From assembly GCF_008831285.2 (NCBI RefSeq), contig NC_045147.1, positions 13,804,854 to 13,868,853 on the forward strand: 64,000 nt of DNA, given 5' to 3'. This document shows positions 32,423 through 46,649 of this stretch, one piece after another. The notes below the pieces were generated by a model. That model was not told the DNA's origin. It did no database searches and was given only the letters and a program-made list of their open reading frames with translations. The position numbers and the translations under genes are program-made. This DNA is from Nymphaea colorata (taxonomy: Eukaryota > Streptophyta > Magnoliopsida > Nymphaeales > Nymphaeaceae). Numbering within the stretch: the stretch's first letter is position 1; every line of letters starts with the position of its first letter.

Positions 32423-32823
32423 CACAGGGGACTCACCTGAAGAGAGATAAAAAAGAGCTTCTTTCAGCCAACCCTGCAGAGAGAGAAAAGAGAAAGGGGA
32501 TTAGGGCACCGTATAGTAGAAACAAAGGGAGTGGGAGAGAAGCAAGGCCACCTTACCCTGCGCGAAGGATGAGAGGAAGATCGCCAGCTTCGACAGAGAG
32601 CCAAATCACAGGCTTCAACACAAGGAGGAAGATCTGCGAACACAGGGGTCTCACCTGGAGAGAAATAGAAAAGAGCTTCTTTCAGCCAACCCTGTAGAGA
32701 GAGAAAATAGAAAGGGGATTAGGGCACCGTATACCCTGCACAAAGGGAGTGGGGGAGAAGCAAGGCCACCTTCCGTCGGCGTGAAGGAAGAGAGGAAGAT
32801 CGCCGGCTTCGACACAAGGAGGA
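32423..32823. repeat. Internal direct repeat in the Harbinger element
   Basis: Copy 1 starts near 32423 and copy 2 near 32639, a spacing of about 216 bp. Both contain AAGAGCTTCTTTCAGCCAAC, GGGGATTAGGGCACCGTATA and AGAGGAAGATCGCC in the same order. The repeat lies between the ORF1 start and the right terminus, where the element's promoter or 5' untranslated region would be expected. Confidence 0.75.
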
Positions 32824-33479
32824 AGACGGCTTTGCATAGACCAAGGGGCGAGAAAGAGAGACCGAGAGAGGAGAGGGGAAGAGGGGAGGGAGGGGAAAGT
32901 GGCAGCGAGAACATATTTTTTTTAGAGCGTAATGGCTCTCAAAAAAATCTGCATTAATTTCCTCTCGATGAGAGCTTCGACTTTTTTTCAGGTGAATTTT
33001 AACTTCGTCGTACAGATTTTTCGGGTGGAATTCAACGGCGATTGATGCACACAATACTTGTCGGGGTGAATTTCATCTCGCCGTATAAATTTCACCCGAT
33101 GCACAGGAACTTTCTTGTGCATTAAAGGGGCCCTAGATGTCAATATAATACAGTCAAGGACTCATGAACAATTGTGGAGAAAGTGTAAGCATTCTAGTAT
33201 AATCGAATCTACTATTGGAAAACAGAAATATCTGTCCAACAAGCTACACCAAAACTTTAACAGCCTATGTTGTTCCTAACAAGCCCCATCACTCCATTTT
33301 TGTTCCCTTTTTTCCAAATGATCGCATGAATTCCCAAATACGTTGGAGCTTAGCCGATTTCCCACAATAAGACTTTGATTACATTTCCATTAATGTTTCA
33401 TAAGTATTCTCTGCATTATCTCCATAATGTCTCTTGCACATGTTCAATGGGCCTTCCACATTTAAGCTTGCTGCTATTC

Positions 33480-34060
33480 TTAATTTTCCACAAGAACCAA
33501 ACTGCTAAATGATAGTAGCTCTATTATTAAGTTAGTTTTTGTGCCACCAATTAAGACTTTGGCTGAGGTTGTTGGGAGACAATCTTTGCCTCCCAAAGTA
33601 CCTAATAACAACTTGACATATTTGTTTAGCGATGGGACATGTGAAGAAAATGTGTTGTTCATTTTCTATAGCGATGGGACATGCATCTTGAAGTAGTTTG
33701 AACGCCATGCTTTTGGACATAGCTATCAATAGGCAGCCACAAAAGCCATTCAAACTGCATGTTGGTGGCATCTGCTTGTCTAAATTAACATGTTATGCAC
33801 ATTTTCTTGGCCCTTTCATCTCATCTTTTGCCAAAACTCTTCTTCATATAGTCGAATTTGGGTTCTCATTCCATACAATCTGGTCTGAAGAAGTATCTAT
33901 AATTGTTGGGTTTATGGCAGTAATTCTAGTAGCATGAAGGAAGCTTTCAATGTGGGACACTTCATCATCCAACATTTCATTGATCATGAGGTTAGCTACT
34001 GCCTTATGAAGGGAATGTGATTCAATAGAAACTCGCATTGCCAGCAGACCTTCCAAAATT
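33480..34060 (-). mobile_element. LINE remnant (zf-RVT region)
   Basis: The minus strand at 34056-33844 reads ...VANLMINEMLDDEVSHIESF and SSDQIVWNENPNS, resembling the segment between RT and the zinc domain in plant LINEs (D-x-I/L-x-W). At 33771-33532, ACPIAIENEQHIFFTCPIAK matches the E-x-x-x-H-x-F-x-x-C-P pattern of the RT zinc-binding domain. The frames are interrupted and no other LINE domain is present. The remnant lies just outside the right end of the Harbinger element. Confidence 0.55.
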
Positions 34061-35832
34061 TTAGTATCGAGTTAGAATACCGAATCTTATAACGAAATGC
34101 TTTTTTAACATTTGGTGAAACTCCTTGAACTTTTTTAAATTGGTATATATATATATTGAAAATCATCAATATATATAACAAAAATGTTAAATATCTGTTT
34201 TTGATAGGTCAAATTCCTTTTCAAGAATGCGAATGCATGACTTTAGATGGTGTTCTAACTCGATACTTGGACTTTTTAAATGGACTTTTATGTATTTTTC
34301 TATACCAACATCCTTGCATGTTTTATCTATATGCAAAACGAGCTTTTAAAGACCAATTAGGTACCTTTTATTAGATGTCTTCGGTGAATTTCTCATGCAA
34401 GAGATTTGAAGTTTGATGGTGTTAGCAATAATAATTACTCGATTCCATCATACTGCTTCATGTTCATGAATTCGCTCTTATCACCTGTTATGTGTTAGAG
34501 TAGCTAGAGTTAATTATCCAATCAATACAATAATTAATCTTTCCTGCAATATCATGTTGGCAAAATTGCATCTTTTATGTTGTGCATTGCTCGTTGTTAT
34601 TGCATTTCTCACATCTTTGTTCACTCTTTTACCTTGAACAAAGTGAGGTAGACTTCTGCACCTAAAATACTTCCTTTTGGTTGCCAATGTTATGTGCTTT
34701 CTCTGAACATTTCTTTTTTCTTTGCTTTATTGGATGTCCCTTCCTTGCAGTTTTGTGATCAATGTTAACCCATCGCCATTAGTTTGAAGTGCAAGTCTTG
34801 TAATTTGCTTTGCCAATGTCTCTTGATTAACTAAATAAATTTTATAGTTCCAATAAAGATGGTTGCATTGGCTAGCACAGGGCAATGGCTACAAAGTTGT
34901 AAAATTATACATGAATACCACAAATAAGAAACTTCCACGTACTCGCTTCACTAACTTTTGACCCAAGTCTGTTTGAGGCATGCTGGTACAAAAACTTTTT
35001 TAGTGTGCCATTATGGTTAATGATGAAAATACCGATGGTTAATTAAAAAAAAAACTTTTTGTGGGGGGGAAAAAAGAAACCGAAAAAAGTAGAAAAATAC
35101 TAAAAAGGATATATCTTTTTAAACAATTTCTAAAATATCCACGTTCATACTGACATATGTATAAGGGAGGAAGTTGAACCGCCTTGAATGACGTTGCGCT
35201 TCCAAGTACGTAAACTTAGTCTGGATCACTAAGCTCACCCTATTTTTTCATGTAAAAAACAAAAATCTCTCCTACCATGAAGCCTCGTTTCTTTATAATA
35301 TTTTTTTTTCTTGGATCTGGATTGAGAGTTTTCTCATAGTTTGGCTTCCCTGTCTGGCATAGGTCTAAAACATATAAACCGTGTTATTTTCCATCACATT
35401 GAAAGCAATCAAACACGTATTCCCCACCATAAAACCTTTTAACCTTGAAAATTTGTGAAGAATGTGGGTGAGAAGAGTGTCTGATAAAGTAGAACCCAGT
35501 GAAAATACACCAAAAAAAAGTGTCCCCTATAATGTCTGATCCAAGTTGGGTAGGCAAAACATTATTTGTTTATTTCATTCATACTTTTTTTGGCAAGCAA
35601 AAAATGCGATATTAGACGTAAGGCGGACCCCTTACCCACTCTCTTGTGAACCGGGTCTAGTTGAATATCCCATTTCATCGGATCGTATTTGTTATATGCT
35701 GCCGAGCCCGAATTCAGATCGGATCCATTTCAAATCCAAACCAAATTTCCAAATCCTTGCGTACCAGGGTCCGAGCTTCCGTTGTGCGCCAAGTCTCGAG
35801 AAGAGGCGCAAAATGCGCGGCAGAAGAAGCAC
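34061..35832. other. Intergenic, AT-rich, no gene recognised
   Basis: Long A/T runs and short open frames without family resemblance fill this interval. Its right end runs into the promoter of the first histone H3 gene. Confidence 0.45.
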
Positions 35833-35892
35833 GATCCGCGTGAGCATCCAAAAGCGGTTTCCAGCCGTCGATAAGAAACAAAATCGGACGGT
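35833..35892 (+). promoter_or_regulatory. Histone H3 promoter block, copy 1
   Basis: GATCCGCG (35833-35840), the reverse complement of the plant histone octamer CGCGGATC, is followed by CCAGCCGTCGAT (35861-35872) and ATCGGACGGT (35883-35892). A TATA-like CAATATATAGG lies near 35945, and the start codon is at 36060. The same ordered set occurs before the other three H3 genes. The octamer is known in plant histone promoters for S-phase expression; the roles of the other two motifs are inferred from conservation. Confidence 0.75.
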
Positions 35893-35954
35893 TGAAATCG
35901 GTCTAGAGAGAAGTTCGAAAACTCCCGCCCAGCTTTTCCGCCTCCAATATATAG

Positions 35955-36470
<516 letters not shown>

Positions 36471-37710
36471 ACCTGTTGAGTGGGAAGATTCGGTGGTTAA
36501 TGAACGGGGATTTGTACTATTTGATTCACTGATTGTTGATCAAACGAGTTTCACCATGTAATTACGAAGCTGATGTGTCTTTAATGAACGCATGGTTCTT
36601 CAAGATCTTCTGGTTTTCTATGAATGATGTGCATATCCCATTTTCTCAACTTTCACATTCTAAACGATTTAACGCTATTAAATGTAAAACAAAAGAAATA
36701 GAGGTTTGTGATGGAGTGTTTTAGTTTGAATCTAATAGGCCACAATCGAAATTGATACCACTATCATTGTTTTTATACGTTTAATCTTTATGTTTTTTAA
36801 AGATTCACATGATTCTGATTTTCCGTATCCAAAACCAATGCAGCCAAATGATTCACTTCAAAGGATAGCTTTTCTTAGCTTGGCTTCAATTTCTGATATT
36901 ACAATCTGTTGCTTCAAAGCCGTAACAAAAGGGTACCATAGGTTGGTCTCGGATCGCAAAGACAAACATTGTTTGCGAGTTTGAAAAACGTTCACATGAA
37001 GTTGAATATGAATCAGAAAGTAGTGTTACAATAGTGCATAAAGCTAAATGTTTGAGTACCTGTAAAATTGATATAAAAAATTATCTTAGGTTCGGTTTTG
37101 ATCTACCGCAGGACTAGAACAGATTAGAAGTATTGATTTCGAATGCAGACATTCTCCGAACTGATTCTAAATTTGATAAATCTGATACATCGTCAGGTAA
37201 CACAGCTTCATAATCAATAGTGGATCTGACTGGAATTGACTGTCGAAAAGTGTGATTTAAGTAAGACTGTGTTTGGTGCACAGGAAAAACATTTGCAAGC
37301 ATACGCTCTTGAACAAATTCATCTCTATATATCTTTTAGCATTATTTATTCTTCAAATATAAGTTCTTTTCAGCAAGATCGATGACGAAAACCTTAGTAT
37401 TGAAATGGAATTTTGAAGAGGAGGGGGGTGGGTTCTCCTCACATTGAAAATAATCTCAAATCACTTCAGATCTTAGATATCAACTAAACAACTTCCCCTT
37501 AAAAAGTTTTTTGTTTTTGTTTTTCATTATCAAGAATAGCAACCGCCGCCTGCATTGGAATGTTTTAAATTGTAATGAAGAAATTTAATAGCGATATCGG
37601 AATCATTTATACTTAAGATGGTTGATTTGGTAAAAGTCTAGCGACCAAATCTCCAACGTAGGAAAATAAAGGCGAAAAGAAAAACTAAAAGCGCGATGCG
37701 GATGAGTTGC
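36471..37710. other. Spacer between H3 copies 1 and 2
   Basis: It holds the 3' untranslated region of copy 1 and an AT-rich spacer. No conserved coding segment or bounded repeat was recognised. Confidence 0.45.
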
Positions 37711-37796
37711 GATCCGTGTGCGCGTGAAGGGACGAGTTTCTAGCCGTCGATGATGATTAGGAATCGGACGGTCAACAACCTTCCGCGAAAAATTTC
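37711..37796 (+). promoter_or_regulatory. Histone H3 promoter block, copy 2
   Basis: GATCCGTG (37711-37718; one mismatch from the octamer), TAGCCGTCGAT at 37741, ATCGGACGGT (37763-37772) and TTCCGCGAAAAATTTC (37781-37796). On the other strand the last reads TTTCGCGG, which fits the loose E2F consensus WTTSSCSS. The start codon is at 37960. Confidence 0.75.
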
Positions 37797-37836
37797 AAAA
37801 TACATCTGCCCCCGCGTTTTTCATCCTTACAAATAG

Positions 37837-38370
<534 letters not shown>

Positions 38371-38490
38371 TCGTGTAGACCCACTGTCTAACCTAGAGTA
38401 GCTAAATTGGGGCTTTTAATCTCGTTTTTTTCTTCTCTTTTTCGTGGGGGTGGTTACTTTGTTCTTTTTGTTTGAGGGCACCGGTCTTTG

Positions 38491-38546
38491 ATCGGGTTCC
38501 TTGAAATTTGTAAGTACAACTGGTGATATTTCTTCAATGATGCATC
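38491..38546 (+). terminator. Shared H3 3' UTR block, copy 2 (probable poly(A) region)
   Basis: ATCGGGTT, then TTTGTAA, then TGATATTTCTTC and ATGATGCATC recur in this order after H3 copies 2, 3 and 4, about 120-160 bp behind the stop codon. Plant histone mRNAs are polyadenylated; TTGTAA-type elements are known upstream poly(A) signals. The function is inferred from conservation. Confidence 0.5.
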
Positions 38547-40205
38547 GTTAGTCAAGTACATGTACTGCGTTGGTGTCTCGATTTTCTCTCTATACCTTAT
38601 TGGTCGTCGCTTCTGTTTTGTCTTGCCTTAGTTCATGTTGTTGGGGGTCTTTGATTTTATTTCCATTCGTTCGGGCGCGTTGCGATATCTTCTGTGGAAT
38701 TACCTTTCTGGAATTTCTGCTTTCGAATATCTCACAGATTTCCTTTTCACAGGTCTCTAGGGCAACAGTGATCTATTATAGATTGTTATCGGGGCTTTCT
38801 TTCCCTCGTGGTATACACAAATTGAATAGTTCCTTTAAATTTACTTCTGTTGTTTGTTAGGCAAATTGTGGAGAAGAAACACGGTCGTTCAGCTGATTCT
38901 TCTACATCCTTTCTTGGAAAAATCATATGTTTATTGTTGAAAAACTACCGAATGAAAATTTTGTTCACATTATCATGGAATGATCAATTCTTCCGGATCT
39001 TAGAGTTACTTTCTGATAATGTATGTTCTATATTTGTGTTGTCTGGTCTTAAATTCTTGCACAAATTTGTGATTCCTCTCGGTTATTGTCCGATTCCATT
39101 TGCAAGGGATAGTTCCCAACCTTTATTAGCGACTCGTCTAGTATTGTCATTTTTTGTTCTTACTGACAAATCCATCACTCTGGGTCTTGAACAAACGCAT
39201 ACAACTCTCGTGTTTGAGTTCTTACTAAAGAAATGCATGCAACTCTGTGTTCTGAGTTCTTAGTGAAAATCGGAGGTCTTGCCTTTGCTCTTTTCTGCAG
39301 GAAGATCCCCTGGTTCATATGGTAATGCATTGTGATCTTCGTCCCTATATTGCTTGTACATGGAAAAGTGATTGTTATCGGTCCGCAGGCACCTGATCCT
39401 TACACAGAAGGCTCATATTTAAGCTCTTGTGAAGAAACGAAGCCTTTTGTGGCCATCTCTTATCATATTTGTTGGTAGTGCAAAATCGTCTTCGACTAGA
39501 AGTCCTCTAGATCTGGAGATGGCAGCCAGTTACAAAGTCAGCCGTTTCCGCATCATCCCTTCTAAGTTGCAAAGGTGGGTGTTGGTAACATTCTCATGAA
39601 AGCTCCTTGCGTCATTAAATTTCTCAATATAGGGAAGCTGATATGTGTTCTCTCTACCATGTTTCTCTATCTTTTTCCTTTTTAACGATGATCTGCAATA
39701 AGGCTTGGCTTCAGGTGAATCATTTTAGTGGTGCATCCAAACTCAAGGATTGGATAATTTCTTGAGGATGAGCATTACGGTGAAGAAATTTATTCCATCA
39801 ACGGGCAAACCATAGGGCGATCCGATTTTTCTCATCCTCGTCTTTGAACACGCCGATTGAGTTGTACTGAACTCCTCTATATGGTGTTTGATTTCACTGT
39901 CTCAGTACACTATTCCACTGCTGCACCATTTTTGAGGCATCTCTTGCATCGGGGCCATGGAAACTTGTTGCTCTCTCTCTTCCTCTTTCAATGTGTGCAA
40001 ATTCTGTTCTTGTTTTAATGTACGCAGGCTACAAGTCTCCATATCACTTTATGCCAAAGCCAGACTAATTCTCAACGTATTCTAAAGACATATTAACCTT
40101 ATTTCAGAAACACCAGGATGTCCTTGTTCTCACTACTTTAAAACAAGAATTAAACACCCTCCAAAAGCACATTTGATTGGAGGAAGCATGTGTTCCGGCT
40201 GATAA
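38547..40205. other. Spacer after H3 copy 2
   Basis: The first 300 bases show faint similarity to the region behind copy 3 (a GGTGTCTCG...TTTCTCT segment against GCTGGTCTCTGTTTCTCT). An open frame of 137 codons at 38850-39263 has no family resemblance and I do not consider it a gene. The rest holds nothing recognised. Confidence 0.4.
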
Positions 40206-40736
40206 ATGGGCCCAGAGCTGCACAACGATTCGAGCCAACTCGGATTCGATTTGAATTCGCTCAAAACAACTCAGGCTCTTGCTGAACCGGTTTACAAATT
40301 ATCTGAGTTCAAGCTTACAAAGATATTCAAAATGATAAATGAGTGAGTTCAAGTTTTAGGAACCCCACTTGTTTATACTCAACTCTACTCGCAAACCGAT
40401 ACTTTATATGGTTCACAGGTTTTAATTTTTAAGGTAAAAACAAATTTTCACAAGTTACACCATTTAAACGAGTTACATAATGAGTTAATGCTTACACAAG
40501 TTAAATAAGTTGATACTTAAACCAGTTAACGCCAAACAAGTTAATGCCTAAACGAGTTAAATGGGTTAAATGAGTCGGGTTTGAGATCAATTTTGTGTAG
40601 TCGTGTCAAGCTCGAGTTTACTATAAGGTGCTCGACTCAGTTCGAGCCAATCCCGAGCTTGAATATTTTGAGCTGAGTTGAGCTAGAGTTGGCCAAGCCC
40701 GAACTCGACTTGGCTCGTGTGGAGGTCTATGACCCA
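40206..40736. repeat. Degenerate CGAGTT/GAGCTCGA-type repeat element
   Basis: The block is filled with variants of AACGAGTTAAATGAGTT and CTCGAGTT. Its ends form a rough inverted repeat: AGAGCTGCACAACGATTCGAG on the left against TAGACCTCCACACGAGCC from the right. Flanks ATGGGCCC and ATGACCCA agree at only 5 of 8 positions, so the boundaries are uncertain. It looks like the family at 2062-2549. Confidence 0.45.
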
Positions 40737-41204
40737 CACTGACAAAGTACACTTTGACGTGAGGTGGTGCAAAAAAATTGTGCTTTTGCACCATGAAATG
40801 TCTGTTCCAACTCATCCATGGGATATACAGCATATAGATACCAAACAAAAGCATACTGATGTCAATATATTAGATTTAGATTGGATATCCAATCAAACTA
40901 TTCAAAACAGGCAGATTTTAGAAAAATTTAACATATTAAAAAATCGAACCGGATCAGGATTTAATAAATTAAATGACATTTGATCAGACTAGGTTACAAA
41001 TAAATGACCCATTAAATAATAAGAATCAGTATGACCTGTTAAATTTTCTTGCATCCAACGCCCATACAGCTGTTCTCAGCATACAATGATGGGGCTTAGA
41101 TTCGGTTCTTCGGTTCTAAAATCTAAGAATCAGATTGTGATCATGGATTTAAAAGTGGGATTTGATTCTATTATAACTTTTTGTTCGTTGAATCTATGGC
41201 TAGG

Positions 41205-41600
41205 GATGTCAACGGATCGGATACGGATTGAGAAATCGGATCGGATACGGATTGTAAGATATGGTTAGCATACGGATTGAGAAATCGGATCGGATACGGA
41301 TTGTAAGATACAGATTGTAAGATACGGATTGTAAGATATGGATTTAAGAAGTAACAACGGATCGGATACGGATTCAGATTTAAGTAACTATCCGATCGAA
41401 TATTTAACCATCTTATCCGAACAGATACAGATTCGGATTTAAGTAAATATCTGATCGAATACTTAACCATCTTAACAAGTATATCCGAATCTGAATTACA
41501 GTTTGATATCGGAATCAGAACCGTGAGTTGCTGAGTGGATATCTAAATCTGAAACATACGAATCCGATGATATCCGAATCCGAACCTAAAAGGTGAGTTG
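41205..41600. repeat. Degenerate CGGATACGGATT repeat block
   Basis: Many imperfect copies of CGGATCGGATACGGATTG alternate with GAGAAAT or TAAGATA spacers, with the inverse motif (ATCCGAATC) in the second half. The left side begins CTAGGGATGTCAACGGATC, a start seen in other plant non-autonomous elements. I could not find a matching right end. Confidence 0.5.
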
Positions 41601-42846
<1,246 letters not shown>

Positions 42847-43001
42847 TCGCGTAGATCGAACGTAGTTTAATTCACACTACGGTTTTTGATTTTGTGGTTG
42901 TGGATGCTTGATGTCGCGTCAAGTTCGATCTCGCTTTTCTTTCCCTTTCTGGTCTTGGGTGGGAAGTGGTGGTTTCTTGTTCTTGGAAGACCCGATAGTT
43001 G

Positions 43002-43058
43002 ATCGGGTTGTTTGAACTTTGTAACTGTAACTAATGATATTTCTTGAATGATGCATCT
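43002..43058 (+). terminator. Shared H3 3' UTR block, copy 3 (probable poly(A) region)
   Basis: ATCGGGTTG, CTTTGTAACTGTAAC, TAATGATATTTCTTGAATG and ATGCATC occur in the order seen behind copies 2 and 4. The similarity to the copy 4 region continues beyond the block with AAAGTGGTGCGGTGCTGGT. Confidence 0.5.
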
Positions 43059-43889
43059 TCAATCAGAAAGTGGTGCGGTGCTGGTCTCTGTTTCTCTTTG
43101 CCCATATCTCCCGTGCATGGTAGCTTCCGAGTTGTCTTAGCGTTAATTCGGCTCATGGATATGGTGGCGCTTCGTGTTTATCTCCGGTTTTCTTGCGTAT
43201 GTGATTTGTTCTTCCGGGGTGAACATTCCTGACGGAATCTCTATGACGGTCGAGGGCTGAATTTTTTTTGAATTACTCCTCTCATATACTTTGTTTCTAG
43301 CCACCGTCGTAGCTTTGTTTCCGTTTAGCACCGCTTCGATAATGGTTATGAATCTGTTTGGCGTGCATTTGTGTGTGTGTGTGGGTGAATCTTGTTGGTT
43401 TTCTTTTGGGATAATCTTCTCGGGCGAATCTGATTGGCATTTTTTTTTTGTCATGAATGGAGTTGGCGTTCTTCTAATTATGCGTTCTTTTCAAGCTCTA
43501 ATATGTGCTGTTACCTCTGTTACATGTAAAATAAACTAATAAAGAGCCATTTCTTGATCAAATGCAACCATGCGAAGATTGCGGATGTTTTTTTTCTTTT
43601 TTTTGATATGTGCTTGGTGCATAAAGGATATCTACTTTATCTTGTCCTCCATCTGAATCCTTGGAGTGTTGATCCTTCCACACCTAGTTGATGTTGTAAG
43701 CATTAGGTTCAATGTTGTCCCAAGATCCTCAGCGAGAAAATTATTCATTTTACTTTTCTTGTTTGTAATATATTTTTCAAAATAAAATTAATAATTGCAG
43801 AACCAGCAAAAAACATTTAAGAAAAAACAAAAAAACAATTTAACTTGTCTTTTTCATTATAGTACTCCAATGTGGATTCTTCAATAGGT

Positions 43890-44470
43890 GGTACTTCATG
43901 TGCTGTTGAATCTTGATGATGCTGTTTTGATTTTCTTCAGTTGCCCTTGCGGATGAATAGCTTTTTTGAGGAATCCAACTGACCCCGCAGGTAACTTGCC
44001 CTGGATGCATGTCCACAAATTATTGTGTAACTGGATGAACCATATTCTCTGCTCATCACTCAGGAAGCAGGCAAGTATAAGGAAGTGATGCATGAAAACC
44101 AGCTGCTCCATGGCTGTCACGAGGGTAGGATATATCTTTCGATTTGCCTTTCCGTTTTATGTTTTGGTTGCCTAATTGATTTGTGAATGGCAACTCTTAT
44201 CTGCACATTAGCTTTTCTCTGTGCACAACGTTCATACTTGGAGTTCATAGTTTATGGCAACCTCACATAATTCCCTTTGTTGGAGTCGATTTGTTTTCCT
44301 AGTGGATGGGCGAACTTCAGGTTGTTATGTCCTGAAGAATTGCTGGTCATGGTCATTCAAATGCCAAGGAGTCGGAGCGCTTGTATCGATTATGAACCTA
44401 CAAAAAGCTCCTGTACTTCATTCAGGATGATGGAGGTTCAAAACAGACACCCTTCAACCTATGTCATATA
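43890..44470 (+). pseudogene. Broken copy of MutS2 exons 6-7 and flanking introns
   Basis: This region aligns, in order and on the same strand, with about 52800-53430 of the MutS2 gene. Anchors include GATTTTCTTCAGTTG at the exon 6 acceptor (43930 and 52831), the exon 6 body, GAGGGTAGGATATATCTT at the exon 7 donor (44120 and 53051), a TTTGTGAATG intron segment, and GCTGGT(C/T)ATGGTCA with CTTCATTCAGGAT further on. The exon 6 copy reads only about 13 codons before a TGA and has lost bases; exon 7 is largely rearranged. It sits between H3 copies 3 and 4. Confidence 0.75.
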
Positions 44471-44588
44471 AATTTTCGAAGTGTTAGTTCTCAAATGAAT
44501 GGAATGATCAAAACTTTTCCCAGGTTTGGTTCACACTCATATAGTCTTTTAATTTAGGTGTCTGCATATACATGTGTAGGCTTCTATG

Positions 44589-44750
44589 CAGGGGCGGAGG
44601 GAAAGCGTGGCCCAGCCAATGAAAAATTTGTTTTTTTATATGGACAAAAACAATATTTTTTAATTACGTAATGTATTTTTTGTATTAAAATTCAGTTTGG
44701 CCCTACCCGAATCCAGAGATCCCCTGAAGAAAATCTTGGATCCGCCCCTG
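44589..44750. mobile_element. 162-bp hAT-type MITE with perfect 8-bp target duplication
   Basis: The element starts CAGGGGCGGAGG and ends TCCGCCCCTG, a 10-bp terminal inverted repeat (CAGGGGCGGA). It is flanked on both sides by CTTCTATG (44581-44588 and 44751-44758). The 8-bp duplication is typical of hAT elements. There is no coding capacity. The perfect duplication implies a fairly recent insertion, after the MutS2 fragment was left here. Confidence 0.85.
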
Positions 44751-44758
44751 CTTCTATG

Positions 44759-45999
44759 CATGTATCTTTTGCGTATCTTGCCTTGGTGTTTGCTAAACAT
44801 AACATGCTTCCTACTGTTCCAGAAACTTGTGAGCTAGCTATACTGTAACTGCAAATTTCTCAATTTACACCTGAAGTTGTCAGCCTGCACAACGAGCCTC
44901 AGGAAGCCATGGATACAACACCCTGCTCCCATATTAATTCCTCAGGCTCGTCCACTGTCGGACCCATATCTTTCCTTATACCAAGACAAATATCCCCTCC
45001 TAAACCCTAAAAAGCAGGGGCTTCGCCAAGGATGAGTCTACATTACCGTCCTTTGCGGCTCACCATCTGGTCAGCTACTTCCCTGCCTGCCTTACAGGTG
45101 CCCTCCCAAATTATTCATTCATTCCTTTTCTAGAAGGGCTTTCCTATGGGTTGGGCAGAACAATTCCAGACGAAGGGCTTTCTTGTGTGAGTGCCTGTAA
45201 CCAAGAAAGGCTTAAAGTTACCATTGTTCATTTCTTCGAGCTCTCTGATCCCAGCACCTCCTTCCATATGGGGATGTAATCTATGATCTTGCCCAGCTGA
45301 TAGACTGATACACGAGAATCCGGCATTGAACCATGGCTGATGTAGGTGCTTGACAACGTATGGTCGCCCACTTATACAGTAAGCAACGCCTTTAGTGTTC
45401 TAGCTTCTGTTCTGGTTGAGCAGGAATACAATCAAGCAACGCCTTTAGTAATCAAACACAACCTTAAAACACGGGGCAGTACACTAGTCCAACACCTCAC
45501 CTTCCCTTGCAATGTGGTCTTCATCTATGACAAGATTCCCCATCTTCTTCCTCCAGAACGAAAGAAAAGCACCCCAAAAGTGACTCCAGTGTGAAGTCGC
45601 CAGTGTCGATTCTTCTAACACATTATCATCTTAATAGACTGCTTTCTCCATGTAATTACTTTTTCTCAATTTCCTCTAATGTGGCAAAATCTCATTCACT
45701 AATGATCGATAAGAAGGTTCTTAGTTGCAATCTTCATGTATATACGCATTTTTTTAATATTTTAATCCAGGACAATTTATTTTTCATGCAAAATAGTGCA
45801 CAATTATTAATCTAGAGCTACCAAACGGTCCACGCAGGAAGAAGCAGCCCGAGCCATCCTCAAAAGGCTCAGCATCTCGTGGCTCGTCGACTAGACCGAC
45901 TCGTGCGTACGAGGGCGGGAAGGCGAAACTCAAACCCCGCCAAGCGCCACCTCGCCTCGCTGGTCGAGAGAGCGAAAAAAGGAAACTCAAAAGAGGCGC
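44759..45999. other. Spacer before H3 copy 4
   Basis: Moderately GC-rich up to about 45600, with no reading frame or repeat that I can assign. The right end (from about 45820) leads into the promoter of H3 copy 4. Confidence 0.4.
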
Positions 46000-46084
46000 G
46001 ATCCGCGTGCGCGTCGGGGAACGATTTCCAGCCGTCGATGGAAAAAAGAAATCGGACGGTCGACATCATTCCGCGAAAAATTTT
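46000..46084 (+). promoter_or_regulatory. Histone H3 promoter block, copy 4
   Basis: A perfect GATCCGCG (46000-46007), then TGCGCGT, CCAGCCGTCGAT (46028-46039), ATCGGACGGT (46051-46060), CGACATC and TTCCGCGAAAAATTTT (46069-46084). The opposite strand of the last reads TTTCGCGG, an E2F-like site. The start codon is at 46239. Spacing matches copies 2 and 3 closely. Confidence 0.78.
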
Positions 46085-46211
46085 AAACTTTTCTTCCCCG
46101 CCTCTTTCACCCTACAAATGGTTTCCAGTTCTGCGCTTTTGTTCTCCCACCCAAGCCATCTGTCCTCGTTCTCTTTTTCTTCTTGGGCTCTCCATCGATC
46201 TCCCTCCGTAG

Positions 46212-46649
<438 letters not shown>

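Larger units (their letters stand above)
27445..33133 (-). mobile_element. PIF/Harbinger DNA transposon, near full length, inactive
   Basis: The 5.7-kb element begins GGGCCAGTTTGATGGCAG; its right end read inwards is GGGCCCCTTTAATGCACA, a short imperfect terminal inverted repeat. It is flanked by TAG at 27442-27444 and TAG at 33134-33136, a 3-bp target duplication as in PIF/Harbinger elements. Inside both ends are subterminal motifs like GTGAATTT and GATGCACAGG. The two typical genes, a Myb/SANT-like protein and a DDE transposase, lie on the minus strand at 29728-30702 and about 28450-29420. The transposase has at least three nonsense changes, so the copy cannot supply its own enzyme. Ends are inferred by eye. 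Confidence 0.75.

Noticed and set aside
38850-39263. 137-codon open frame between H3 copies 2 and 3
   Set aside because: No recognisable domain, no splice context, and composition typical of AT-rich spacer.
44860-45400. Possible further LINE fragment in the H3 spacer
   Set aside because: Reverse-strand translation gives only scattered suggestive words and no conserved RT, endonuclease or zinc motif.
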